Made by a program: the position numbers and the translations under genes. The notes under the pieces are model-generated. The model was not told the DNA's origin, ran no database searches, and saw only the letters and a program-made list of their open reading frames with translations. A stretch of DNA of 64,000 nt from Ancylobacter lacus (GTDB taxonomy: Bacteria > Pseudomonadota > Alphaproteobacteria > Rhizobiales > Xanthobacteraceae), in the NCBI RefSeq assembly GCF_018390635.1, contig NZ_JAHBGE010000051.1:161319-225318 (forward strand), written 5' to 3'. Shown in pieces: positions 46,641 through 55,102 of this stretch. Every line of letters starts with the position of its first letter. Position 1 is the stretch's first letter.

Positions 46641-48035
46641 TCACCCCGCCTCGACGGGCTGGCAGAACGACACGCACCAGTTCGCCGAGGGGTACGGACG
46701 CCCGACGAGTTCGGCGATGTTCTCCGCCGCCGTCATTCCCGACCCCGCGATGTAGTCATAGGAGTCGAGCGACGGCAGCGCCGCGTCGCTGTCACAGAGA
46801 TTTCCGCCCCCGTCGGAGGCATCGGCGCTGCCGTACCAGAGGCGGAATCCCGGCCGCACCGGGTCGCGCGTCGTCACCGCCACCGTGGTGTCGCCAACGA
46901 GGTCCACGGCGGTGACCGCGATGTCCCCTCCCCCCGGCCCGGTGATGCGGAAGCCCCGGGTGGGATACAAAACCGGCTCGCAGCGCAGATAGGCCGGCGC
47001 GAAGCGCAGCGGCGGTGCCGGCACATGGAAATCGACCAGCAGCCGCCGTGGCGCCACGGCGCTGATGCGCGTGGGCGAGAGCGGGCGCCACGCATAGCCC
47101 TCGACGCCGGATCGGTAGATCGCGCGGCCCAGCATCTGCCCGAACCAGCGCGAGCCATTCGCGGTGAGATGGCCGCCACGATCCGGCAGCTGATAGACCG
47201 GGCCGGCCATCACGACCTGCGTCGGGTGGGCGCAGGCGAAATCAAGCTGCGCCTCGGCGACATGAAGGCCCGGCTCGCCGTTCATGTCGACATCGCACGC
47301 GAACGTCCCCCCCACCTGATGGATGACGAAGAGCGGGTCCGCCTGCTGGCCGGTGATGGCGCGGATGTCGGCCGTGAGATCGCGCCACAGCCGCTCCAGC
47401 GCCTCCCGATAGAGTTCCCGTGTCGCGAGGCGGGAATGGCCGAGGGGAATCGAATCGAACTCGCCCTGAATATAGAGCGTGGCCGGCACCACATGGGTAA
47501 GCCCCTTCTGGCGCGCGGCGGCATGTGCCTGCTGGACCGAGGACAGAACGCGGTTGTAGCGCTGCCGGCCATCCTGGCTGTTCTGCCGGGAAAGCTGCGC
47601 GATGGTTGTGCCGGAAACGGCCGGGCACACCACGTTGAGCAGGCCCTTGGCGCCGCCGGGATGGCGCTGGAGAAGCGAGGCCAGCATGTTCGCCGCGCCA
47701 ACCGCCGGCGATTCACCGAGCGCGATGCTTTGCCGTGGCAGCGCCGCGACCTGTGCCGCGTCCAGGATGGCCGGCGAGTCCGGCATGCGGACATGCGCGA
47801 CCAGAGGCTGGAAGCCGGGCGGCGGCACCGGATCGAACGAGGTGCTGTCCGAACGAAGCGGACGAACGTCACCGCCCAGCATCAGGTTGCCGAACCGGGG
47901 AGTCTGGCTCAGCGCCGGCCAGGCCTGCTGGCCGGTCGCCAGCGATTGGCCATAGACGACGAGCGTGTTGATGTCCGCGACCGGGCGCTGGATGCCCGCC
48001 ATGGGCAGGCTGGTCCAGCGGCGCGCCTGCGCCAT
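46641..48035 (-). CDS. SGNH-hydrolase-like protein (carbohydrate esterase candidate)
   Basis: A 464-residue protein with the block order of SGNH/sialate-O-acetylesterase-like hydrolases. The nucleophile motif VVYGQSLATGQ is at residues 27-37, GESPAVGAANML at about 107, the oxyanion-type YIQGEFDS at about 188-195, and DRGGHLTANG (285-294) gives the Asp-His pair. A C-terminal beta-rich domain (from about 320) follows. It may remove or add acyl groups on the surface polymer; this is inference. The start is uncertain: ATG 48035 is used, but a TTG at 48128 would add 31 residues. I see no clear signal peptide, which is odd for an enzyme acting on exported sugar. Confidence 0.7.
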   Translation of the reverse strand: MAQARRWTSLPMAGIQRPVADINTLVVYGQSLATGQQAWPALSQTPRFGNLMLGGDVRPLRSDSTSFDPVPPPGFQPLVAHVRMPDSPAILDAAQVAALPRQSIALGESPAVGAANMLASLLQRHPGGAKGLLNVVCPAVSGTTIAQLSRQNSQDGRQRYNRVLSSVQQAHAAARQKGLTHVVPATLYIQGEFDSIPLGHSRLATRELYREALERLWRDLTADIRAITGQQADPLFVIHQVGGTFACDVDMNGEPGLHVAEAQLDFACAHPTQVVMAGPVYQLPDRGGHLTANGSRWFGQMLGRAIYRSGVEGYAWRPLSPTRISAVAPRRLLVDFHVPAPPLRFAPAYLRCEPVLYPTRGFRITGPGGGDIAVTAVDLVGDTTVAVTTRDPVRPGFRLWYGSADASDGGGNLCDSDAALPSLDSYDYIAGSGMTAAENIAELVGRPYPSANWCVSFCQPVEAG

Positions 48036-48165
48036 GTTCGACAGATCGCGCGACGGGGGCACGGGACTGCTGCTCAATGCGATACCGTGAGGTAGGTTGG
48101 CATCACACCACCATTTTTCGAAAGCCAAATGGGCTTAAGAGAATCGCCCCGGGAACCGAGAACGG

Positions 48166-48513
48166 ATGAGAGCGCGCATTCTGAGCGGCATTGTGTTCGC
48201 CATTGTCGTCCTGACCCTTGTCCCCATCCAGTACCGGCCCCACCCCTTCGCCTCGCCCAATCTGGAACGCTTCATCGGCTTCGCGGTGTTCGGCCTCGCG
48301 GGAGGCCTGCTCTGGCCCTCGCGGACATTCACGCTGTTTCTCGCCGGCGGCGCCTTCGCCGCGGTGCTGGAAGTCGCCCAGGCCTTCGACCCGACACGCC
48401 ACGCCGACGCGCACGACGTCGTCTTCAAGACGCTCGGCCTCGCGGCGGGGCTGGCGAGCGTCCGGCTGGGATGTTTCCTCCGCAGCCGCTTCCGGCGCGC
48501 GAATACAGGCTAG
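48166..48513 (+). CDS. VanZ-like small membrane protein
   Basis: A 115-residue protein with about four membrane segments. It begins MRARILSGIVFAIVVLTLVP, and the segments NLERFIGFAVFGLAGGLLWP and LEVAQAFDPTRHADAHDVVF resemble the VanZ family pattern (arginine/phenylalanine block, then E-x-x-Q and D-x-x-x-N-x-x-G). The biochemical role of VanZ proteins outside teicoplanin resistance is unknown. Many occur in polysaccharide loci. It diverges from the SGNH gene; the two starts are 130 bases apart or 37 if the longer SGNH start is used. Confidence 0.75.
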   Translation: MRARILSGIVFAIVVLTLVPIQYRPHPFASPNLERFIGFAVFGLAGGLLWPSRTFTLFLAGGAFAAVLEVAQAFDPTRHADAHDVVFKTLGLAAGLASVRLGCFLRSRFRRANTG

Positions 48514-48710
48514 CGGCGGCAAGCATCCGTGGCCGCGTGAGCCGTCTCGGCCCGAGGAAGATACGAACCGTCTGGAAACAGCGAATCGTCACGAGCGCAA
48601 AGCTGGAAACGCAGGAAAAGGCGCGGCCGGACGTCATATCGTCACGCGGCTGCTACAGCTTGCTTGCCAAGCTGATGGCCGAGAACTCTGAGAATGGGAC
48701 ATGTGCTGGA

Positions 48711-48787
<77 letters not shown>

Positions 48788-48895
48788 GAGCGACGCTGTC
48801 TTGGCGGCGTCGAGTGAGCGTGGTGTTAAGTGAGCCCTCGGAAAGTGTCAAGCAGGCTCGGCACCGCTCACCCTCTCGCCCTGTGGACAGCTCCT

Positions 48896-49996
48896 TCAGC
48901 CCGGAAGCTGCGGCTTGCGCGTGGCGACCACCTCCTTGAGCACCGCCGCCCCGGCGATCAGCAGCGGCACGGCCATGAAGGTTCCCACCGGCCCCCACAT
49001 CCAGGTCCAGAGCGCCATGGAGAGGAAGACGGCAAAGGGGTTGAGGGCCACCCGGCGCCCCACGATCATCGGCATCAGGAACTGCCCCTCGATGGTGGTG
49101 AGCACGAGGAAGCAGGCCGCCGGTGCCAGTCCGTGCAGGATCTCGGGAAAGCTGATGAGCCCGACGACGGTCAGGACCAGCGTCATCACCGCCGGGCCGA
49201 TATAGGGGAGATAGTTGAGCACGCCGGCCAGCACGCCCCACAGCACCGGGCTGGAAAGCCCCAGTGCATAGGCGGTGAGGCCGGTTGCCACACCGAGGCC
49301 GAAATTGATGAAGGTGGCCGTCACCAGATAGGTGCCGAGGCGGCGTTCGATCGCGCTGACGATCCGCAGCGCCGTCAGCCGCGACGACCGCTCGGACATG
49401 ACCTGCACGAACTTGCGCTTGATCTGGACCCGGCCCGCCAGGAAGAACAGCAGCGATCCGATGAAGAGGATCATCTCGCCGATGGCGGGGGTGACGAGCG
49501 TCATGAGGTTCTGGAGGACGGTGGCGTCGGCCACGTCGACCGCGATGGGCGGCCGGTCGGTGCGACCGATCGATTCGATCACGTCGATGAAGCCAGCAAT
49601 CTGGCTCACGATCGGCCGGATGAGCTGGAAGCGCTGCTTCAGGATGTCGCCGATTTCGTCGGAACGGCCGATCCAGTCGGTCAGCGGTCCCGTCACCGCG
49701 ACGACGGCGGCGTAAAGCGCGGTGAGGAACAGAACCACGATGCCCACGGCCGCGACCCAGGTCGGCACCCCTCGCGCGCTGAGGCCTGCCATGGCGGGGC
49801 CGATGACGCTTCCGATGATCACCGCCGCGATGATCGGCACGAAGACGGCCCGGCCGGCGATCAATGCGGCGATGACGCCCAGCGCCGCCAGGATGATAAC
49901 GGCGACCTGCGCACTGCGTCGCCATAGCCGTTCGGTGTCATTGCCTGTATGCTCCGCGTCGCGCGGTTTGCCCTCGGCAAGTATGGCAGGCGGCAT
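48896..49996 (-). CDS. AI-2E family transporter (PerM-like)
   Basis: A 366-residue polytopic membrane protein. Two helices near the N-terminus (VAVIILAALGVIAALIAG, IIAAVIIGSVIGPAMAGL) and a third at WVAAVGIVVLFLTALYAAVV are followed by an amphipathic region. Five or so C-terminal helices contain the family-typical LNYLPYIGPAVMTLVLTVVG and EGQFLMPMIVGRRVALNPFA. Family members have been linked to autoinducer-2 export and to Na+/H+ exchange; the substrate here is unknown. ATG at 49996 has GGAG ten bases upstream; a TTG at 50035 is less likely. It diverges from manC, and a 17-bp direct repeat lies in the 210-base gap. Confidence 0.88.
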   Translation of the reverse strand: MPPAILAEGKPRDAEHTGNDTERLWRRSAQVAVIILAALGVIAALIAGRAVFVPIIAAVIIGSVIGPAMAGLSARGVPTWVAAVGIVVLFLTALYAAVVAVTGPLTDWIGRSDEIGDILKQRFQLIRPIVSQIAGFIDVIESIGRTDRPPIAVDVADATVLQNLMTLVTPAIGEMILFIGSLLFFLAGRVQIKRKFVQVMSERSSRLTALRIVSAIERRLGTYLVTATFINFGLGVATGLTAYALGLSSPVLWGVLAGVLNYLPYIGPAVMTLVLTVVGLISFPEILHGLAPAACFLVLTTIEGQFLMPMIVGRRVALNPFAVFLSMALWTWMWGPVGTFMAVPLLIAGAAVLKEVVATRKPQLPG

Positions 49997-50069
49997 CGGC
50001 GGCGAACTCCAGCGAGAGGGCGCCCGACAACGCAAGGTGAGGTGCGCGGTTCCGCATGTTCGGCTCAGA

Positions 50070-50107
50070 CTTGCACGATTGATGCTTGGCCTTGCACGAA
50101 CGATGCT
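50070..50107. repeat. Direct repeat upstream of manC (2 x 17 bp, 21-bp period)
   Basis: CTTGCACGATTGATGCT (50070-50086) and CTTGCACGAACGATGCT (50091-50107) are 15/17 identical and spaced 21 bases start to start, two helical turns, in the divergent promoter region between the AI-2E permease and manC. This is the pattern expected of a tandem activator or repressor site. Confidence 0.6.
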
Positions 50108-50206
50108 GCGGTGCGAAAAACGTGATCGGCGGAATTCGGGACAGATCCGATCGACGCATTCACTTCGGCTCGCGGCGTGTATCCAACTGAGACTATGGAG
50201 CTTCTC

Positions 50207-51631
50207 ATGCTAAGCAATCCCGCAATCGTACCGGTCATCCTGGCCGGTGGAAGCGGCACCCGGCTCTGGCCTGTTTCGCGAGACAGCCTGCCGAAGCAGT
50301 TCCAGTCTCTCGCCAGCGAGCACACCCTCTACCAGGACACGCTGAAGCGGGTGTCCGACCGGTCCATCTTCTCCGCTCCCATCGTCCTCACCCATGATGA
50401 TTTCCGGTTTTTCGCCCGTCGCCAGGCGGCCGAGATCGGCATCGACCCGACCATCGTCCTCGAGCCCATGCGCCGTGATTCCGGCCCGGCCCTTGTCGCT
50501 GCGGCCCTCGTCGCCCAGCGCATCGCCGGCGAAGGCTGCCTCGTCCTCGCCCTGGCTGCCGACCACGTGATCGCCGACCAGCACCTCTTCCTCGAAGCCT
50601 GTCGCGCCGCCGCCCTCGCCGCCGCCGGCGGCAAGATCGTGACGTTCGGGATCACCCCCACCGAGCCCCGCACCTCCTACGGCTATATCCGGCCCGGCGC
50701 CGCCCTTGAGGATACCGCCGCGCTGATCGTCGATGCCTTCGTCGAGAAGCCGGACGCCGCGACCGCGCAGAGCTACCTGTCGCAGGGCTTCCTTTGGAAT
50801 TCGGGCAATTTCCTCTTCCCGGCCTCGCTGCTGGTGGAAGAGGCGGCCTCCTACGAGCCCGAACTGGTCGAAGCGGTGAGCGCCTCGGTCGAACAGTCCA
50901 TCGACGACCTCGGCTTCATCCGGCTCGACAGCACGGCTTTCGCCCGCGCCCCCTCGAAGTCGATCGACTATGCCGTGATGGAGCGCACCTCCCACGCCGC
51001 CGTGGTCGAGGGCCGCTTCCGCTGGTCGGACATCGGCAGCTGGGATGCCCTGCACGAGCTCAACGTGCCGGACGCCTCGGGCAACGTCACCCGCGGGCCG
51101 GTGACGCTGCTGGACAGCACGAATTCCTTCATCCGCTCCGACGGGCCCCTGGTGGCCGCCGTCGGCCTTGAGGGCATTTCGGTGGTGGCGACCGACGACG
51201 CCATTCTCGTCATGCCGGCGAACCGCTCGCAGGATGTGAAATCGCTGGTCGCCAAGCTGAAGACCGACCGCCACAACGCCGCCTCCGAGCACCTGAAGGC
51301 TCACCGGCCCTGGGGCACCTATCAGACCATCTGCCGCGGCGACCGCTTCCACGTGAAGAAGATCGTGGTCGAGCCGGGCGGACGGCTGTCGCTCCAGAAG
51401 CACTATCACCGCGCCGAGCACTGGATCGTGGTGAAGGGGACGGCCGAGGTGACGCTCGGCGACAAGACCTACGAGGTGCGCGAGAACGAATCGACCTATC
51501 TTCCGCTGGGCTGCACCCACCGGCTTGCCAATCCCGGCAAGATCCCGCTGGAGCTGATCGAGGTCCAGACCGGCTCCTATCTCGGCGAGGACGACATCGT
51601 CCGGATCGAGGATGTCTATAATCGCGGATGA
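50207..51631 (+). CDS. manC: Mannose-1-phosphate guanylyltransferase / mannose-6-phosphate isomerase
   Basis: A 474-residue bifunctional ManC/AlgA/CpsB enzyme supplying GDP-mannose. The N-terminal nucleotidyltransferase domain starts VILAGGSGTRLWPVSRDSLP with KQF directly after. FVEKPDAATAQSYLSQGFLW and IDYAVMERTSHAAVVEGRF are further landmarks, and the C-terminal cupin isomerase domain has RPWGTYQTICRGDRFHVKKI and LSLQKHYHRAEHWIVVKGTA. ATG at 50207 is chosen because GGAG lies six bases upstream; ATG codons at 50177 and 50195 are also in frame. Product GDP-mannose feeds gmd-fcl and mannosyltransferases. Confidence 0.95.
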   Translation: MLSNPAIVPVILAGGSGTRLWPVSRDSLPKQFQSLASEHTLYQDTLKRVSDRSIFSAPIVLTHDDFRFFARRQAAEIGIDPTIVLEPMRRDSGPALVAAALVAQRIAGEGCLVLALAADHVIADQHLFLEACRAAALAAAGGKIVTFGITPTEPRTSYGYIRPGAALEDTAALIVDAFVEKPDAATAQSYLSQGFLWNSGNFLFPASLLVEEAASYEPELVEAVSASVEQSIDDLGFIRLDSTAFARAPSKSIDYAVMERTSHAAVVEGRFRWSDIGSWDALHELNVPDASGNVTRGPVTLLDSTNSFIRSDGPLVAAVGLEGISVVATDDAILVMPANRSQDVKSLVAKLKTDRHNAASEHLKAHRPWGTYQTICRGDRFHVKKIVVEPGGRLSLQKHYHRAEHWIVVKGTAEVTLGDKTYEVRENESTYLPLGCTHRLANPGKIPLELIEVQTGSYLGEDDIVRIEDVYNRG

Positions 51632-51692
51632 CGCGCCGCGGCGCGGCGGATGTCCGCGCCCCACGAGTTCCATTTCATTGGGGGATTAGAGC

Positions 51693-53012
51693 ATGCAGGT
51701 TGCGATGATCGGCACAGGCTATGTGGGCTTGGTGTCCGGCGCCTGTTTCGCGGATTTCGGCCATTCGGTTATTTGCGTCGACAAGGATGAGCGGAAAATC
51801 CAGGCCCTGCGTCAGGGCGTAATGCCGATCTACGAACCCGGGCTCGACCAGCTGGTGGCGCGGAACGTCAAGGCGGGCCGGCTCGAGTTCACCACCGATC
51901 TCGGCCCGGCCGTCGCCAAGTCGGATGCGGTCTTCATCGCGGTGGGGACTCCGTCGCGCCGCGGCGACGGCCATGCGGATCTCAGCTATGTCCACGCCGC
52001 CACGCGCGAAATCGCCGCGGCCTGCACCGGCTACACCGTGCTCGTCACCAAGTCGACCGTGCCGGTGGGCACCGGCGATCAGGTGGAGCGGATCGCCGCC
52101 GAAGTGGCGCCCGGCGCCGACATCTCGGTGGTCTCCAATCCCGAATTCCTCCGCGAAGGCGCCGCGATCGAGGATTTCAAGCGCCCCGACCGCATCGTCG
52201 TCGGCACCGAGGATGACCGCGCGCGGCACGTGATGAGCGAGCTGTACCGCCCGCTCTTCCTCAATGCCTCGCCGATCGTCTTCACCAACCGCCGGACCTC
52301 GGAACTCATCAAATACGCGGCCAACGCCTTCCTCGCCACCAAGATCACCTTCATCAACGAGATCGCCGATCTCTGCGAGAAGGTGGGCGCCAATGTCCAG
52401 GAAGTCGCGCGCGGCATCGGCCTCGACAACCGCATCGGCTCGAAATTCCTCCATGCCGGTCCCGGCTATGGCGGGTCCTGCTTTCCCAAGGACACGCTCG
52501 CCCTGGTCCGCACGGCGCAGGAAGCCGGCGCTCCGGTCCGCATCGTGGAGACCGTTGTCAGCGTGAACGACGCCCGCAAGGCGGCGATGGCGCGCAAGGT
52601 GGTGAGCGCGCTGGACGGCGACCTCGACGGCAAGACCATCGCCCTGCTGGGCCTGACCTTCAAGCCGAACACCGACGACATGCGCGACGCGCCGGCCATC
52701 GCCATCGTCCACTCGCTGCTCGACAAGGGCGCGCGCATTCGGGCCTACGATCCCGAAGGCATGGAAGAAGCCCGCAAGTACCTGCCGCCGGAAGTCGTCT
52801 ACGCCTCCGACCCCTATGAGTGCGCGCAGGGCTCGGACGCGGTCGTCCTCGTCACGGAATGGGATGCCTTCCGCGCGCTCGACCTCACTCGTCTGCGCTC
52901 GGTTCAGGCCAAGCCGGTACTGATCGACCTGCGCAACGTCTACAAGCCGGACGAGATGATCGAGCAGGGCTTCATCTACGAGAGCGTCGGACGCCCCGTT
53001 CGTACGCACTGA
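51693..53012 (+). CDS. ugd: UDP-glucose 6-dehydrogenase
   Basis: A 439-residue enzyme oxidising UDP-glucose to UDP-glucuronate with two NAD+. It starts MQVAMIGTGYVGLVSGACFA with the NAD-binding glycines. EFLREGAAIEDFKRPDRIVV and the catalytic cysteine loop FLHAGPGYGGSCFPKDTLAL (about residues 250-270) are intact, followed by LLGLTFKPNTDDMRDAPAI. GGGGGATT precedes the ATG at 51693. It sits between manC and kdsD on the same strand; its product is the substrate of the epimerase encoded at 56804. Confidence 0.96.
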   Translation: MQVAMIGTGYVGLVSGACFADFGHSVICVDKDERKIQALRQGVMPIYEPGLDQLVARNVKAGRLEFTTDLGPAVAKSDAVFIAVGTPSRRGDGHADLSYVHAATREIAAACTGYTVLVTKSTVPVGTGDQVERIAAEVAPGADISVVSNPEFLREGAAIEDFKRPDRIVVGTEDDRARHVMSELYRPLFLNASPIVFTNRRTSELIKYAANAFLATKITFINEIADLCEKVGANVQEVARGIGLDNRIGSKFLHAGPGYGGSCFPKDTLALVRTAQEAGAPVRIVETVVSVNDARKAAMARKVVSALDGDLDGKTIALLGLTFKPNTDDMRDAPAIAIVHSLLDKGARIRAYDPEGMEEARKYLPPEVVYASDPYECAQGSDAVVLVTEWDAFRALDLTRLRSVQAKPVLIDLRNVYKPDEMIEQGFIYESVGRPVRTH

Positions 53013-53022
53013 TGTTCGTCAG

Positions 53023-53053
53023 TCCGGCGCCCTCGGGGCGCCGGATTGATTTT
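53023..53053 (+). terminator. Intrinsic terminator after ugd
   Basis: Ten-bp stem TCCGGCGCCC / GGGCGCCGGA (53023-53032, 53036-53045), three-base loop, followed by TTGATTTT. It lies 11 bases after the ugd stop and suggests that kdsD-kdsA has its own promoter. Confidence 0.8.
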
Positions 53054-53127
53054 CCGGCCGCAGGCTCCTATGCACCCTGTGCTGACGTCTCTGACCAGGC
53101 GGTAAGCATGTCTGGGGATATTCGAGC

Positions 53128-54165
53128 ATGGCTTTGCACATCAGCGAACCGAACAGCCGAGTTCCGGCGGACAGCGCGCCGACATCGCGACCCGCGGAAC
53201 CCGGATCCTCGCTGGCGGCGATCCGGCGTACGCTGGATATCGAAGCCGATGGCATAAAGGCGCTTCACGCGGCGCTCGACGGCCCGCTCGGGCCGGCGAT
53301 GGAAGCGGCGCTCGACGCCCTGTTCGGCGCCCGTGGCCGCGTCATCGTCACCGGCATGGGCAAGAGCGGGCATATCGGCCGCAAGCTCGCCGCCACCTTC
53401 GCCTCCACCGGCACCCCTGCCCTCTTCCTGCATGCCGCCGAGGCCGCCCATGGCGATCTGGGCATGGTGACCGCCGACGACGTGCTGGTCGCGCTGTCAT
53501 GGTCCGGCGAAACGGCCGAACTCGGCGAGATCGTGCGCTATGCCCGCCGGTTCTCGGTTCCCCTGATCGCGGTTACCTCGCGGCCCGAAAGCACGCTCGG
53601 CAAGGCGGCCGACATCCTGCTGGCGCTGCCGAAGGTGACGGAGGCCTGTCCCAACGGGCTGGCTCCCACCACCTCCACCCTTGTGCAGCTCGCTCTGGGC
53701 GACGCCCTCGCCGTGGCCCTGCTGGAGCGCCGCGGCTTCAGCGCCTCCGACTTCCACGTTTTCCATCCCGGCGGCAAGCTGGGCGCGCGGCTGCTGAAGG
53801 TCCGCGATCTCATGCATGAGCGTGAGATGACGCCCCTGACCCAGCTCGGCACGCCGATGGCGGATGTTCTGATCGAAATCACCAGCAAGCGCTTCGGCTG
53901 CTGCGGCGTGCTGGATGGCTCCGGCCGGCTGGTGGGCATTGTCACCGATGGCGACCTGCGCCGGCACATGAGCGGCGACCTGCTCGCGCGGCCGGTGGAG
54001 ACCATCATGACCAGCTCCCCGCTCGCGATCGCGCCGGGCGAGTTTGCGAGTTCCGCGCTGCGGATCCTCAACCGCCGCCAGGTGACGGTGCTGTTCGTGG
54101 TCGAGGACAACGTCCCGGTCGGCATCGTCCACGTCCATGACCTGTTGGGCGCGGGCGTGGCCTAG
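53128..54165 (+). CDS. kdsD: D-arabinose 5-phosphate isomerase (KdsD/KpsF family)
   Basis: A 345-residue SIS-CBS-CBS protein making arabinose 5-phosphate from ribulose 5-phosphate, the first committed step to Kdo. The SIS domain shows VIVTGMGKSGHIGRKLAATF, STGTPALFLHAAEAAHGDLG and SWSGETAELGEIVRYARRF. LPKVTEACPNGLAPTTSTLV is the isomerase signature. Two CBS modules follow (about 215-335) with GIVTDGDLRRHMSGDLLARP. The first 30 residues are a variable leader. It stands 46 bases before kdsA. Whether it serves lipopolysaccharide core, capsule, or both cannot be told from the gene alone. Confidence 0.93.
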   Translation: MALHISEPNSRVPADSAPTSRPAEPGSSLAAIRRTLDIEADGIKALHAALDGPLGPAMEAALDALFGARGRVIVTGMGKSGHIGRKLAATFASTGTPALFLHAAEAAHGDLGMVTADDVLVALSWSGETAELGEIVRYARRFSVPLIAVTSRPESTLGKAADILLALPKVTEACPNGLAPTTSTLVQLALGDALAVALLERRGFSASDFHVFHPGGKLGARLLKVRDLMHEREMTPLTQLGTPMADVLIEITSKRFGCCGVLDGSGRLVGIVTDGDLRRHMSGDLLARPVETIMTSSPLAIAPGEFASSALRILNRRQVTVLFVVEDNVPVGIVHVHDLLGAGVA

Positions 54166-54211
54166 CGCCGGCCCGATGTGAACATCTTCCCGTCACCGCT
54201 ACGGAGCTGGA

Positions 54212-55051
54212 ATGACAGCCGCCCTCAGTACCGTCACCGTCGGCAATGTCCGCTTTGGCAACACGCTGCCTCTCGCCCTGATTGCCGGCCCCTGCCAGCT
54301 CGAGAGCCGCGATCACGCCCTGGAATGCGCCGCCGCGATCCATGAGATTGCGGGTCGCCAGCAGATCGGCGTGGTGTTCAAGACCTCTTTCGACAAGGCC
54401 AACCGGACCTCGGCACGGGGTGCCCGCGGAATCGGGCTCGAGGCGGCGCTGCCGATCTTCGCCGAGATTCGCGAACGTTTCGGCATGCCGGTGCTGACCG
54501 ACGTGCACGAAATCGATCAATGCGCCGCGGTGGCAGAGGTGGTCGACATTCTCCAGATTCCGGCCTTCCTGTGCCGGCAGACCGACCTTCTGGTCGCCGC
54601 GGCCCAGACCGGCCGCGTGGTCAATGTCAAGAAGGGCCAGTTTCTCGCCCCGTGGGACATGAAGAACGTTGTCGCCAAGCTGACCGATAGCGGCAACCCG
54701 AATGTCCTCGTCACCGAGCGCGGCGCGTCCTTCGGCTACAACACCCTTGTCTCGGACATGCGGGCGCTGCCCATCATGGCCGAACAGACCGGAGCGCCGG
54801 TAATCTTCGACGCGACCCATTCGGTCCAGCAGCCCGGCGGACAGGGCAGCTCCTCCGGCGGCCAGCGCGAATTCGTCCCGGTACTGGCCCGCGCGGCCGT
54901 CGCCGTCGGGGTGGCCGGCGTCTTCATCGAGACGCACCCCGATCCCGATCACGCTCCCTCGGACGGCCCGAACATGGTGCCGCTCTCGGCCTTCGAGGCG
55001 CTGGTCGCCCGGCTCAAGGCGTTCGACGCGGTGGCCAAGGAGGCCGCCTGA
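54212..55051 (+). CDS. kdsA: 3-deoxy-8-phosphooctulonate synthase (Kdo-8-P synthase)
   Basis: A 279-residue aldolase condensing arabinose 5-phosphate and phosphoenolpyruvate. It has [40 protein letters not shown], the [19 protein letters not shown] and [17 protein letters not shown] strands, [20 protein letters not shown], and [20 protein letters not shown] with the catalytic metal and phosphate ligands. The cysteine in IAGPCQ resembles that of metal-dependent forms. In many Hyphomicrobiales kdsA sits near pyrG and eno; here it is next to kdsD in a polysaccharide region. Confidence 0.95.
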   Translation: MTAALSTVTVGNVRFGNTLPLALIAGPCQLESRDHALECAAAIHEIAGRQQIGVVFKTSFDKANRTSARGARGIGLEAALPIFAEIRERFGMPVLTDVHEIDQCAAVAEVVDILQIPAFLCRQTDLLVAAAQTGRVVNVKKGQFLAPWDMKNVVAKLTDSGNPNVLVTERGASFGYNTLVSDMRALPIMAEQTGAPVIFDATHSVQQPGGQGSSSGGQREFVPVLARAAVAVGVAGVFIETHPDPDHAPSDGPNMVPLSAFEALVARLKAFDAVAKEAA

Positions 55052-55063
55052 CGGCCTTTGGGG

Positions 55064-55095
55064 AAAAGGCTCCCCGGCCATCCGGCCGGGGAGCC
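55064..55095. terminator. Bidirectional terminator between convergent kdsA and phosphomannomutase
   Basis: Perfect 12-bp stem GGCTCCCCGGCC / GGCCGGGGAGCC (55068-55079, 55084-55095) with an ATCC loop. Read on the minus strand it is followed by TTTTCCCC, so it mainly ends the minus-strand gene; on the + strand it ends the kdsA transcript without a T-tract. Confidence 0.75.
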
Positions 55096-55102
55096 GCAGC
55101 GG

